Below are positions 32,819-45,400 of a stretch of 64,000 nt of DNA, piece by piece. Source of the DNA: Papiliotrema nemorosa (taxonomy: Eukaryota > Basidiomycota > Tremellomycetes > Tremellales > Rhynchogastremaceae); NCBI GenBank assembly GCA_032158125.1, contig JASKOT010000049.1:1-64000 (forward strand), written 5' to 3'. A program made the position numbers and the translations under genes. Position 1 is the stretch's first letter, and each line of letters starts with the position of its first letter. The notes below the pieces were generated by a model that saw only the letters and a list, made by a program, of their open reading frames with translations, had not been told where the DNA came from and ran no database searches.

Positions 32819-34029
32819 ACTATCTGCTGTAGTATAGCTCTGTTCTCTCACCAGGGTATCGAAAAGACCAACAAGGATGAGAAAGAAAGAAACAAAAAAG
32901 ACACAGAGACTGCGATTCCAGTGAAAGAGAGGGGGGGAAAAGTGCGACGAGCAGTGACGTTGGAAGACGGAAGATCAATGACGTCATTTTGGGCACCACC
33001 ATGCCCAAGACCTTTGTGACTTGACTGCAGGTAGCGATGCATGCATGGCTGAGTGTGCACACGGACACTGACAGGTAGGAAGAAGCTTGGAGCAGAGAGA
33101 GAGCCTTGGTGGTATAGCTGAGGTCGGGGCGAATCAGGAGGGGGAGACGATGAGGGTGAGAGGCGTCGTGCTTATTTGCCACTGTCCAGATCCCATGAGA
33201 CAAACTGCTTTGATGGAGGATACCAAGATGGTTTGATGGTGGGTAGGGGACAGAGCAAGTGGATTGAGAAGCAGAGTAGACTGACTCCACTCCAATGGAG
33301 AGCAAAGACCCGTCAGTTGGGGCGACGCGAGCTTCACCCCCAAAGCGCCAACGGGCGCAGTCTTGTGAAATACGACTCGATGCGAATGGTGTTTGGCGTT
33401 GATGAGGATCGCCTTCGAAGACTCTCATATTTTACATCTGCTCGTAGCAGGGCAAGATAGTGAGTCGCATTGACACCCGGGCGACCTCCAGGGAGTCTTT
33501 TGCTCGAGACACGACGAACACGAGGCAACCGGCTCAATTCGGGTGGCTATTGAACGAGGGTTAGGGCTCTCTGCATGATCATTTTCTCGATGCGCATTGC
33601 TTGAGCAGAGAGATGCACAGGCTCGGCAGATCCCTATGACCCATCTAACACCTCCGATATACCCAATACAGGGAAATATTCTGCTACGTGGGTACCATGG
33701 GCTAAGGGCTGAAGAGGTCGCCACTCGCGTTTCAAGTTTCACGCCAAACATCTTTTTTGTTCGTCGCATCTCCCTATTGTCCCCCATACAACATCGACTG
33801 CGGCTCTCATGCCTATGCATCGCTCTCCCGCATGCATTGCCTTTACAGGACTATCTGTCCTGCGACAACAGGGGAACGGACAACAAGAGTTGACCACATT
33901 TCAAACGGGATGAACATGACAGGATCTACGTGTCATCCCTTACGACTGATCCATATAAGGCGTCTGGTCGGCTTGTCCCCTCACTTGTCAATTTCATCTA
34001 CTCACGTCTAGTGCAGTCTCAATCTAGCG
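32819..34029. other. Divergent intergenic region
   Basis: About 1.2 kb between divergent genes. ORFs 32820-33428 (-) and 33425-33820 (-) and several plus-strand ORFs lack protein-like composition or conserved motifs. A CATGCATGCATG-like stretch lies near 33035. I see no gene and no convincing tRNA. Confidence 0.45.
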
Positions 34030-36310
34030 ATGCTGCCTTACGCATCTTCACCCCACTCATTTTCAGGCGACCACACCGAACCCACCAGTCCAATCGACCC
34101 CACTGGTGATATCCCTTCTCGGACTCTCTCAACGAGACGAGCTCGCGAGACTGGCAACACAGACTTCTTCTCGGCTGTGTTCCTCGATTCCCCCATGGAG
34201 GATGAAGAAGTGTTACACCCTGGAAATGCGTACATGACGAGACCTTTGCAAGTGAGAAAGAAGGTGTCTGCTATCAAGTCCCACTCGCCTCGTATGTCCA
34301 AGTCAATCTTATGCCATCCTCATTTTCCCTTTCCTTTCTACTGTAGCGCTGGAGCTTGAAGCTGACACACCAGCACAAGAACGGTCCGTCGTCGTCTCGG
34401 TTCCTACTTCCCCTCGCTCGACTACAACATTTTCACCTGGTTTCCCTCGAGCTACGGTTGTTCGCACCGACACTATCACGTCCACCTCTTCATCCACTAT
34501 CCACCCGCACCACTCTATCTCTCGTATCTTCCTCAACGCATCGCCCATCTGTGCGACACCTCTTCCCGACATCCCCAGACATCCCGTCCCCTCTATGCCC
34601 TCCGTCCCCTCCACCCGACCCAGACACCGGCCGGTCCGACCTATTCGTCGTCGACGTATCGCCTCGACGACTTCAGAATACCACCTGAACCTTGGCTCGT
34701 CAAGTGGCCTATTTGACACACACCTTCCTGGACCATCTCCTCCCAATACGGGCGGTTCCACACCCACACGACGATCGTTTGTCGCTAGTCAACCGAGGCG
34801 CGTCGTTAGGCCAAAGCTTCCCTCATCACCGTTGACACCGTCTCACGCTCCGGTCAAAGCTGCGAAGCTCCTCGGAAGCACCCCCGGAACTGTTCAGAAT
34901 GGCTCTTTCGGACGATCAAGTGGGAAGAAGAGAAATCACTTTCGACCTTTACCCACCCAGACCCTGGTGGATATCGAGAGATTCTTCGGGGAGGTGCCGC
35001 GAAGAGTAATAGCACCTCCTGTCACTCGATCCGGTAAGACGGTGGGTCCTACAGGAGGGGCAGGTGTGGTCGGAGTACTGGACAGGAATGTCGGCCACGG
35101 TGAGACGGTACGACATCGGGGACCAGATGGAAATATGTGGATGGATGTGGAGGAAGAACAAGAGTTCGCGTGGCTCATGTCGGACCCTCTCCATGTCATT
35201 TCACCTGTGCCTCGCATCGACGGGGACGCAATGACCGTCGGACCCGGAGATGGACCGATGGACGGCTACGAAGTGGTGTTTGAGGAGGCTAGCGAGAATG
35301 GGCGAGAGGTGGAGCGATGGGACATGGAGAATTTCCAGTCGGTGCTCACTATGGCCTACCCGCAAAAGTGCTCTTCCACGACGACAAGCAATCGTCTCAC
35401 CAAGCCATTGACCCACACGGAGAAGGTCAAAGACATAGCTCGAACGGTCCAAGTCTACGTTGGAAAGGCAAAAAATAAGAAAGGCTTCAGGGAGATCGAC
35501 GAGAGCTTTATGGATTTTGGCGAATCGAGACCAGTCAAGCGGGTCCAGGAGACCACTCGACCTGTCATTCCCGATACGATTCACCCTTGGTCGTCTACCG
35601 ATTCACTCGATATTGTGACGCCTTCACGATCCGACTCGTCGACCGCTTCCTCGCCTTCCTCTCCTCTTCGTCCCAGCACTCTCTCGATCCCTCTCTCTCC
35701 TCGACCAGAATCCCCTCCCAGGATCAAGAATCGACCACCTCCCTTGACTCTCCGACCGGGGAAGAAGAACCCAAACCTTCCGGTGATATCTACCACTCCG
35801 GATACTTCTCGCCAGTCGAGGCCGCACTCGGGCGCAGCGCACACAGGCATCACGCCTATCACTCCGTTTGTCCGACCTCGACCTGCTCCGGTCCCCGACG
35901 TTCCCGCCCTCCCATCTCTCCTTCCCACGATTCAAATCCCTACATTACTCACCATCCCTACCGTCCCTGCCGTCCCTATCATCCCTTTCATCTCTCGTGT
36001 CCCGGAGTTTGAGCCCATGGACTTACACGTTAGCGATGACCAGTACGACGATCAGGATTGTTCGAACGATCTAGCCTTTCCAGGTCAATATGGACCCACA
36101 GGTCGACCTCGACATCAACAATCCAAAGCTGCTCGATTGATGGGCCTCGATCCGCTGGAAGACCCTACAATGCACAATGTCTCCTTCTTTGAGCCGGATT
36201 CGCCTTCAGAGCGGTATTCAAAGTCTGGGTTTTCTATGGCCACCAAAGGAGGGATGAAAGCGGGCAAGGGATGGCTGCAAAAGGTCGTCAGGCCTCTGGT
36301 CAAGGCCTGA
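34030..36310 (+). CDS. Disordered Pro/Ser-rich protein with KAA(K/R)L motif pair
   Basis: Two exons (34030-34291 and 34347-36310; intron 55 nt, GTATGT donor) join to 741 aa. The protein is mostly low-complexity (Pro, Ser, Thr, Arg) with no membrane span or signal peptide. Two short related motifs stand out: PVKAAKLLGSTPG near residue 265 and SKAARLMGLDPLED near residue 690. Between them is a folded-looking segment with TLVDIERFFGEVPRR and a run of acidic/aromatic residues (EEEQEFAWLM). The C-terminus is basic (GGMKAGKGWLQKVVRPLVKA). I do not recognise a family. The motif pair suggests a binding partner docking at two sites; this is inference. Confidence 0.7.
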
Positions 36311-36755
36311 GCGTCGTTGCTTCCAGACATGACTTGACTGTGTGGAGTTGCGATCGGAATGGGCGTGGGACGATGAACGTAGGCGACAGGAGTGGCTGAA
36401 TGATGCCCTCCCTCTTGCAGAACTTGAGTGTCGGCACTGATATTGGAGAGGTCAAGGGCCCGAACGGCTGGATCCGTTCAGAAGTATTCTTTGAACTGTG
36501 TCATGTCTTCAGAATCACAAATGTCACGATGCATGTCTTCTCAGAGACTCAGTGGCCTCATCAGCATGTAATGCATACAACAGGTGGGTCCTCCATGCCC
36601 CGACGCCATGTCTCTCCTGACGCAGAACTGCTCCAGGTCACCCGCCAGATGGGGAGTCAAACATGCTCGCGCTGACTCTTCTTCTCTCTTTCTTCTTGAC
36701 CTTGATCGCCGATCCGCTCACACCCCCATTCTCGGTGCCAGCTCCCGGCACATTG
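36311..36755. other. Convergent intergenic region
   Basis: About 445 bp between two 3' ends. It contains short plus-strand ORFs only. I see no gene. Confidence 0.45.
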
Positions 36756-38672
36756 TCAGTCATTTGTGCCCTTGCCTCCTGTAAATTCCTCCTCACCCTC
36801 AAATATCGTCTTGGGCGGCAATCTCATGGACCCACCCACAACCTGACCTGTCGATATATCACCCTTCCCCGGCTCGTCGAGATTGATCACACGCCTAGGA
36901 GCGCGCCTCTTCTTGTTCTGTACATGACTCGAGACAGGCGAACTGGATCCGCTGGGTGCAGTACTTCCTGCTGCCAGACGGGATATACTCCCAGAATCGA
37001 AAGCGGGCAGTCGAGCAGGAGTAGGCGGGACCGAGGATGTGATAGGGTGCAAGTGATGGCTCGTATGGGTAGTGTGCGCAGACGAGCTTCTAGAGTGCGC
37101 TCTTGATGGCGTGTATTGTACCCCGCGAGACTGGAGCAACCCCTCCATCTTCCTGCTTTCTGCCCAGGTCCAAGGTCTATCGTCAAACACCACCTCTTTA
37201 TTCCCCGATTGCGCAAACAACACTCCAAGCTCTATCCTCGTTTCATCTCCGTTGGTCGAAGGTCCGTCGAAAGGGTTGTCCGCATACCATATCTCCTTGA
37301 TCTGCGGTAACTCTGACAGTCGTCCAATCTCATCCCACTGGGAAATCGAGTTGCCCCTGAGATCTATCCTCTCAAGACCTAGTACCCGTTCTAGACCCAC
37401 TACGCAGTCTATCCTATTCCGAGAGAGGTTAAGAGAGGTGACATTGCCCAAGACGGATGGAGCTTGGCGCAGGGATCGAATGACATTGTCAGATAGGTTG
37501 AGCGATTGGAGAGAATGGAGTGACGAGAGGGAGGTTGGCAACGTTTCGAGCAGGTTGTGTGAGAGATCCAAGTGTGTGAGAGAGGCGAGTGGGAGACGAG
37601 GAAGATCCAGCAGTGATCCATTGTGTAGGGAGAGGTGTCGGAGGTTGGGAAACCGAGCCGTAGCTTTATCTTGTTCGTCGTCTCCTTCCGAGTCCTTCGC
37701 ATCGACGACGAGCAGCTCCTCCAGCCAGTCATCGGCATCCTGCACGTCCCGGATGGTCAAGCTGCGTAAGATTGGATTAGGAGGTATAAGCAGACCCCGA
37801 GGGTCATACCCTTCTAGCTCTAGTCTGTCCTGTGAGCCAGATCCAGCATCGACAGAAAGACAGCACGCACATTTGTAGATTACGCAGGACGTCGAGGGGC
37901 ACCCTTACATCTATCCCGCCCAACTGAGTGTACCCTCCAGCATCGATGAGTTCCGCGATAGGTCTGTCCGTCAAGAATGGCGGGTGGATTAGCAGAGCAG
38001 GCAGCACATTGAAGATCGAGTACAGCCGAATCAACAGTTGGTCTGATGATGAGCATTGATCCATTAGCATAGTGTCCTGCTTAGCCATCATCAAGGCTCA
38101 CCTTCGTCGATCTCTTCCTTCTTCAACCAGCCCAGACCAGGTATGCTAGCACTTCGCATACTGCCCATGCTAACACTCCTCATACTCCCCACCCAGCTTC
38201 TGACACTTTCGACGTCTCCATCACTCTTTCTATCCCTCATATCGACCCTCGCTCCTCTGGCTGCGACAGATATTCCGGGGGATACAGGCTCATCCGTTCT
38301 TCCCACGTGCTGCAAGCCCTGTGGGAGGGACTGCCATCGGAGTAGGAGGTATAGCAATCTATCAGGTGGAAGTCGCAATAATAAAGGTTTGGGCGGTGGA
38401 CGTGGAGGCGTCCGCGTCGATGGTAGACCGAAACCAAGGGTCAAGGGAGCTTTGACATTCCGTGATAAAGGTGCAGAGTTGGGATCGAGACCAAGTGTGA
38501 GGAGCGTGTAGGACTGTTGGAGAAGTGAAGGCTCGGGTGGAGAGGGACGTGTGGGAGGGGCGAATCGGGATTGATTGGTAGATAGGTACTTGTACAGCGT
38601 CGATATGTATTCCGCGCCTGGCAGAGGATCAGGAGGGTCTGATGACTGGCCTGGGATGCCCAAGAATGACAT
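36756..38672 (-). CDS. Leucine-rich-repeat protein, fungal, function unknown
   Basis: Three main exons run from MSFLGIPGQ (38672). Exon 1 is Pro/Ser-rich and ends in WLKKEEIDE. A second exon gives LIRLYSIFNVLPALLIHPPF and ends DVLRNLQ; with the next exon it makes ILELEGYD. The third exon holds five or so LRR units: LRHLSLHNGSLLDLP, LTHLDLSHNLLETLP, LQSLNLSDNVIRSL, VTSLNLSRNRIDCV and LERIDLRGNSISQW. An LRR-cap-like segment follows (LPQIKEIWYADNPF), then a Ser/Arg-rich disordered tail. No membrane span or catalytic motif is present. The repeat type (SDS22-like, 22-23 residues) suggests a scaffold. Fungal LRR scaffolds of the nischarin or Sog2 kind are the nearest idea but remain unproven. Confidence 0.75.
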
Positions 38673-38862
38673 CCTCTAGGTTGTACCAGGTGTCTGATGG
38701 AGTCGTCTTCAAGAGTGAATGAATTGACAAGAACAACAACAACGTTGACAATGTATCAACATCCATCCTTCACCACAGTCTTCGTCGTCACCATCATGGC
38801 TCCTGCATGTATCTACTCGTCGATGCGTACGGCATTCAGATTACCTCTACGCTCTACATGAT

Positions 38863-39894
38863 CTATGCCCCGAAATGCTTCTTCAGCCAAGCGACAGTAA
38901 CTTCAGTCAATTCCTTCTGCGCGTCTGGCTCGGCAACACCATGCGATGCCCCTTTCACGACTCTCGTCTCCAGCTTCCCATTTGACGCGGCGATCCATCG
39001 ATCAAGCAATGTTTGTTGATTTTCCAAGAACCCATACTCATCTTTCTCCGACCACAATGCCAGCGCAGGAGTCTGCAGGGTGCCAAATGACCTGTTGAGG
39101 GGGTGGATATGAGGCGTGGGTGATTCATCAGAGTCTGGCAAATCGGAGGAGAAGTAGTCATCGTCTCCACTACAAGCTCAGCTTGTCGTACTACTCGTTA
39201 GACTCACCCAATGCCCACCAAGCTGTGTGTCCTGTAGGCCGACATGGGACACCCGGCCTGTTTACAAAACTCCTCCGACATCAACTGATCCTTCTTCCCC
39301 TCTTTGATCAGTTTCTCCGCCACCACCAATGCATCCGCCCAGAATCTATACGTTGGCGCTTCGGGTTTCCCTTGGAAGTACTGTCGGTCGGATGCGGGTG
39401 CTTGCATGATTCCGCCATCAACCGTCGCGCGCGAGGTAGAGCCGGACGATGTGAGGTAGTGGATCACATCCTGAGATCCAGTCGAGTGACCCATGATGAC
39501 TGCCGTCTTGAGACCTAGTTATCAGTGGACACCTGCCATGTCGCCTACCCTCTGAACGGAGGTGCTTGATCAATGCCGACATTTCAGCGACATCCCGGTC
39601 GAGGCTCCCCGTGCCGAATCCAGTATACTGCGATGTCCAGACGAATTGAACGCTGAGGAGTAAGATTTGATACAAGTGCAACTTTACCACTCACAACCGC
39701 CATCGAGCCTCTTTCAACCCATTCGAGAGGGTTACCACATAGTGCGGTTCCATCAGACCGTTGTAGAGTCCACCGATGAACACCACCGCTCTGTCAGAGT
39801 CGAGGTCACCAGAAGTAAAGTATGGCCTTTTTGACACGTCCCCATCTTTGTCTGCTGGCAGTGGGTATTGCGATAGTACGCCTTGAAGGGACAT
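38863..39894 (-). CDS. DUF1749 alpha/beta-hydrolase
   Basis: A multi-exon gene starting at MSLQGVLSQYPLP (39894). Key landmarks are AVVFIGGLYNGL (oxyanion-side strand), SLDRDVAEMSALIKHL, the nucleophile elbow MGHSTGSQDV, ALALWSEKDEY (acid region) and KGASHGV with the likely catalytic His, ending AWLKKHFGA. Splicing with donor GTGAGTGG near 39694 gives ARWRFVQFVWTSQYTGFG. DUF1749 proteins are serine hydrolases common in fungi; as I recall, one member (Aspergillus SidJ) acts on siderophores, so an intracellular siderophore or small-ester hydrolase is possible. No signal peptide. Divergent from the permease gene that follows. Confidence 0.78.
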
Positions 39895-40118
39895 GGTCCT
39901 CAGTATAGCTCACTAGGGCTGCAATCTCGACTTGTATGTATTCACTTCGGATCCGAGATTGCCGGTGATTTTTCGGCGATCTCCGCTTTTTTGCCACTTT
40001 CGGCAATTCCTTCGGCTCCGGATCTCGCGGGGGATCTGGCGATAACAACATGTGCGGCGTTTTTCATTCTCGACATTCTACATCTCTCATTCGTTCATCT
40101 CATTCACGACAAGAAAAA

Positions 40119-42269
40119 ATGTCCACAGACGCAGGAGTCATGGCTGACCAGGTTAACAGCGACCACAAGGATCTTCCTCGTGCAGAGGTATCTGCAGACG
40201 CGCTGTCTGACACCATCGCGCTCGAGGAGAAATTCGGGTGAGTGTGCTTTTTCACCAGTCACACGACCGCCCCACTGACTTTTCATAGGTACACCCAGGA
40301 GCTCCCACGAGTGAATATACTGCTGTTCGCGAAGAAACAGTCTCTAATGACCAGACCAAGTCGTTCTTCAACCTCTGGATGATGACCATTGTGCTCAGTT
40401 CCGTGCCATACGGTCAAGCCACCACGCTCTGTGAGTATCACGTTTCATCCCCGTCCCGTGTTTTGCGTATTGACAATCAGACTACCCCTTGTCCAACGGC
40501 GGGCCCGTCGTAGCAGTATGGGACTGGATCGTCATGTCTCTCATCTACGTCTGCGTGGCCATCTCCCTCGGTGAAATCGCGTCCAGGTACCCGGTCTCTG
40601 GCGGATTGTACTATTGGTCGTTCAAGCTGTCCACACCGAAATTTGCTCCTCTCGTCTCGTACATTGTCGGATGGATCTCGGTCGTCGGAAACGTCACGGT
40701 CACTTTGGCGGTCAACTTTGCGTGCGCCCCTCGATGAGTGCGGGATTCCCTGGCTAACGTGTAGTACTACCCAGCTCATCCTCTCCTCCGTTGTCAGTGA
40801 GTACTACAGAATTCGCGGCGAGGTCAATGCTTATACCAGTGTACTACCCTGAATACTACCCCACCGCATGGCAGACCGTCCTTGCTTCTTGGGCACTGTG
40901 CGTTTGGTGTTGACTGCCATCGAGTCTGAGCTGATCCCAGAATCCTGCTCGTCGGAGTTATCGGCATTCTCGCTCAACACTGGGCCAAACACATTGACAT
41001 GTTCACCATCGTCCTCGTCGTTGCCGTGTGAGTATTCACATGCGTCGACTGAAACTTTGCTGAGTATAGTGTCATCGCCAGCGTCATCACCTTGCCTGTG
41101 AAGGCTGCTTCCGGTCGATTGTCTGGCAAGCAAGTCTTCACGTGAGTCCACCTGGTGTGCAATGAACCAAGGTCAACTGACATTTAGCGAATTCATGGGT
41201 GAAGGCTCAGGATTCCCGAAAGGTTGGGGCTTTGTCATGGGTCTCATCCAAGGTGCCTACTGCTACTCTGCCACCGGAATGTTGCCGTCCATGGCGGAAG
41301 AAGCCAAGCAGCCGGATCTTTCCATTCCCCGAGCGATGTGAGTTTTCAATATGCGTCCCCTGCCATGCTGACGGGAAAGGGTCTTTGGTGTTATCGTCAA
41401 GTGAGCTTCATCCGCCTAACGCATTTGATGACCGCTGACGTGCAAGTGGTGTTCTTGGATTCATGTTCCTCCTCTCCCTCATGTTCACCCTCGGCGACAT
41501 TAGCACCATTCTTGCTAGTCCCACCGGTCAACCCCTCCCACAGCTCCTACTCCAAGCGACCGGAGAGCGGGGTGCTGCCTTTGGTCTGTTCTTCCTGAGT
41601 ACGTCGAGGGGATGCTGTCAAGTTGGGATCACTGACGTCAGTCCTTGTGATCGGTCTCTCTTGCGGTTTGGCATGCTCTACCGCTACTTCTCGGTGTATC
41701 TGGGCGTGAGTTGACTCGTGATCACACAAAGCAGGCAGACTGATGTCGTAGATTCTCGCGAGACGGTGGTCTTCCCGGAGCTCGATTCCTAGGTCGAATC
41801 TCGTCAAAGTTTGAACTCCCTCTCAACGCATTCTACCTCAACACAATCATCCAATGCGCCCTTGCTTGCATCTATTTCGGCTCCTCGGCTGCTTTCAACG
41901 CATTCTTGGGTGTGTCGGTCATTTGTCTCGGAGGTGCTTGTTTCTTGCCCATCTTGGTGTCGTTCATTCGAGGTCGAAAGGATATCAAGTCGGGGAAATT
42001 CTACAAGGGAGCCATTGGATACATCTGTAACGTGTATGTGCTGTACCGTGCTCCCTCCCAGATCCCTCCTGACATGCAGGGTATCCATTTGCTGGTTTTT
42101 GCTCGCCATCCCCCTATTGTCTTTCCCCACCTTCCTCCCAATCACGGCTCAGGGGATGAACTACGCCTCGGTCGTATTCGTTGGATTCGCCGCGATTGCC
42201 CTGGCATGGTACATCATCTCTGGTCGAAAGAATTTCCGAGGTCCACCAGACAGCCGGACTGGTCTTTAA
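40119..42269 (+). CDS. APC-family amino-acid/GABA/choline-type permease
   Basis: Start at MSTDAGVMADQ, just after a CAAGAAAAA leader. Many small introns occur; intron 40311-40354 (GTGAAT..GACCAG) must be removed to give YTQELPRTKSFFNLWMMT. Twelve hydrophobic spans follow, with the family signatures GGPVVAVWDWIVMSL, LGEIASRYPVSGGLYYWSF, AEEAKQPDLSIPRAM (the amphipathic stretch after span 6), CSTATSRCIWAFSRDGGLPG and LPITAQGMNY. These place it in the fungal amino-acid/choline transporter branch (Uga4/Hnm1-like). It is probably a plasma- or vacuole-membrane proton symporter; the substrate cannot be told. Convergent with the very long gene that ends at 42487, 217 bp away. Confidence 0.85.
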
Positions 42270-42486
42270 GGGCCAAATTTGCCGACTTTCAGCCGAGTTG
42301 GTGTTAGATCTTCTACAGGTCTAGACGGATCTCCATACCCTTTGTTTCAACCACAAACGCTCCAAAAGGGATTTCAACAATCTTGTATAATTTCAGTTCT
42401 GGTGTCGTATAGATCAACGTCTGCTTCATCCTGCCGTTTGGCGAGACTCTTTTTTGGGTTCATCCTCGAATGCATTATGTTAAAAA

Positions 42487-45400
42487 CTATACACAGCTCA
42501 GAGAACTCTGCTTGATCTTACTCCTCAATCCGCCGATTGCATCCCAGACCACAAGAAGAGACCACCCGATCGGCAACACAAACACGATCAATATCCCATT
42601 CGCAGCCAACAGGTTGATATTGTAAGTCGAGCTGGGTACGTCCGCTCCCATGGCATAGGTTGTGATTTCGCCAAAAAAGAACATGAGTGCGACAAAGGTG
42701 ATCAGTATCACACCACCGCCGACCAGTTTGAATATCGTCAATATCTTGGCGTTGCCTTTGAACTTGGCGAAATGGGCACCACCGCCAGACCAAGTTGAAC
42801 GAGGGTTGAGCAAGGCGTACCAGCCTACCGTCAAGGCGAAGATGCAGACTCCGATAATGCTGCCAAGCATTACTAAAGCTGTTCCGGGCGATATGCTCTT
42901 TGCGACTTCGGCCATCCCATCCGACTTCTGAATGTCTGGTAGGTCCGAGTACGCGGAACCGCTGTTGTTGACTAGGAACATGAAGGAAAGACCTTGTCTG
43001 AGCAAAAGAAGAGTGATCACTCCTTGTAAAGCAAATAGGAATAATCGGAGGTATGTCTTCCAGCTTGATTTTCGAAACAGAGTGATTGGTCCATGCACAT
43101 TTGAGCCCATGAAAAGAGGCGATACACCATGCAGGAGACCCTTCGCAGCGCGTCGAAGAGGTCGGGTCGGGTGTCGATACCATGGTTCACCAGTCGTCCT
43201 CCTCGGGTCTCCATTCGCCCTGCCAACTGTCAGAGAAAGGAAGATCCCGGTAAGAAGTACTCCGACAATCATGAACAAGTTGAGCAGGGCAAACATGGCG
43301 GTAGGATCTAAAGTCTTCTGCTTGAGAAGGTCATTCGTCATATCGGTCGACACTTCAAGATCGGGATCTTCGGCCCGCTTGGTCGGTGCTTGACCTGTTG
43401 TGGACGAGAGAGTGACAATGTTGCCTATCTGACGAGCACCTTCCATCCACAGGACGACCGTCGCGAGCGTGAGCAGTGAATACAGCGGAGCGTGTCGTAG
43501 GACATGCGCAATTCGTCTGAATATCGCCATAGGACCAAGGGGATTGCTGGCGTTTCCATCCGAGGATCGCTTGCTTGAACCGAACGTAGTCGACTGTGGT
43601 TCGTCTCCAGGTCCATCCTGTCCTCTCGAATCGTTTCTGTCTCGCTTCTCTCGTGTCGAAGACTTGCCTGCATCAAGTGATTCCCCTCTTGGAGCTTCGT
43701 CATCTTCTTGCATCTTCTTCTTGAGTCGTTCTTTTCGGAGTTCCCGGGCCGTCTTGCGGGCTTCGTCGTTAGTGGTCTCACCGGGAGTGTCCATGGCAGT
43801 GCTAGAAGAATCGATATCAGGGTCGCCGACTTCTTGTATATCGTCTTTTCCTCCGTGTGAAGGGGTATCGGGAGGTGACGCATCGGCCTGCAGTGGATCC
43901 TGTGCGGTCTCTTCGTCCTGTCCCCGTTGTTGCTCCCTTTCGTTCCGCCTCTCCTCTCGAGCTCTTTGAGCTTTTGACGGCTGTCTGTCACCATCACCGT
44001 GCTCATTCTGCGCTGTGTCCTTGTCTGCGGGAACCGCGGTCTCCTCACCAGATAATCCGTCCACCTCCTTAGGTCGATTCTGCTCTGCTTCCTTCTTCGC
44101 TCTCTCCTTCTTTTCCCGTTTTCTTTGCTTCTTCCTCTCTGCGTCCGTCATGCCATCTGTTGTCTCTCCCTCAGCATCACCCGCGTCCCCATATTTCTCC
44201 TTCTTTCGAGCTTGTCGTTCTCTTCGACGCTCGGCCCTTTCTTCTTTCGTCAATTTCTTCTTGCTCTCTGCGTTCTTTGCTTTATGATTGAAGACGTTCG
44301 ACATGGGATTCGGGGATTCTTTGGGGTCTGCAGTCTCCGTCTTGCCTGGATCGTCTCCTTTCCCATCAAGACCGCCGTCGCTTTTAGCATCCTTTCTCTT
44401 TACCTCCGCCAGTGTTTCTCCCGTAGCCATGGTGTCCGGAATACCCATCGACTTGCGCTTTTCCGCTTCTTTGGACTTGAGATCCTCGTTCTTCTCCCTC
44501 TCCACCCTCTCTTTCTCGATCTCCTTGACCAAGTCATTCCCGCCCGATGAGTCGAGCTCCTCCGCGATCGCCTTTGTCTTCTTCTGTCGACCATCTCGTT
44601 CTACTTTTGCCGCTGCGTACTGCTCCCAGTCGTCTACATCGCCAATCGCCTCTTGACCCTCGGCGTTCTGGGATCCTTTTGGCTTGGGGGCAGGGTAGGC
44701 TTTCGTAGCCTGGACTTTGGCATCGGGTTTCATCTTCTCTTTCTTCCTCGCTTCCTTTTTCGCTTCTTTGGCCAGCCGCTCTTCCTTGTTCTTCCGTGCT
44801 ATGTCCTTAATAGCCTCCTGCTGAGCGTCATACCGCTCCTTGGCTTCCCTTTTCTCTCTAGACACATCGTCTTCGTTTTGATCCGGAGATGCGGTGGACA
44901 ACTCAGCCGGCTTTTCAGCTTCGACTCTGGACTTTTGCTTCCTCTCGGGGGAGCTAGGCTCATCTCCAACCGTAGTAGAATCACTATCCCATCCTTCTCC
45001 GCCCTTTTGCGTTGCGTCACCAGTGTCCTTGGCTCCCTTCTCCATTTTAAGTCCCTGATCGTCCAACTCGACTTGGTTGACGGTGATTGGCGCAGGCTCA
45101 TGATTCCGGACTATCTCATCCAACTGCGCTGCTTTGGCGGTCTTTGGCTCTACACGATCAATCAGCTGCAATATTTCAAACTCTCAGATGCACTGACCCT
45201 GTGTCCAGGTGGGCATAGCTTGCGGCAACGGCGGAGCATCCTTGGAGATGCGTTTTGTCCTTGAGCCCTCTGCAAGCGATTCGCCTGTACCAAAAGTCAG
45301 CTTATCATCGCTAGCATGAAGCACTGACATACCGTCGCTGTCAACTTCGGTCAACGCGTCCGCATCTGCTTCTCAGCGCATTGTGATTACTCAATCAACG

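Noticed and set aside
33425..33820. Minus-strand 131-aa ORF between divergent genes
   Set aside because: Composition is not protein-like, there are no motifs or plausible splicing partners, and it overlaps the expected promoter region.
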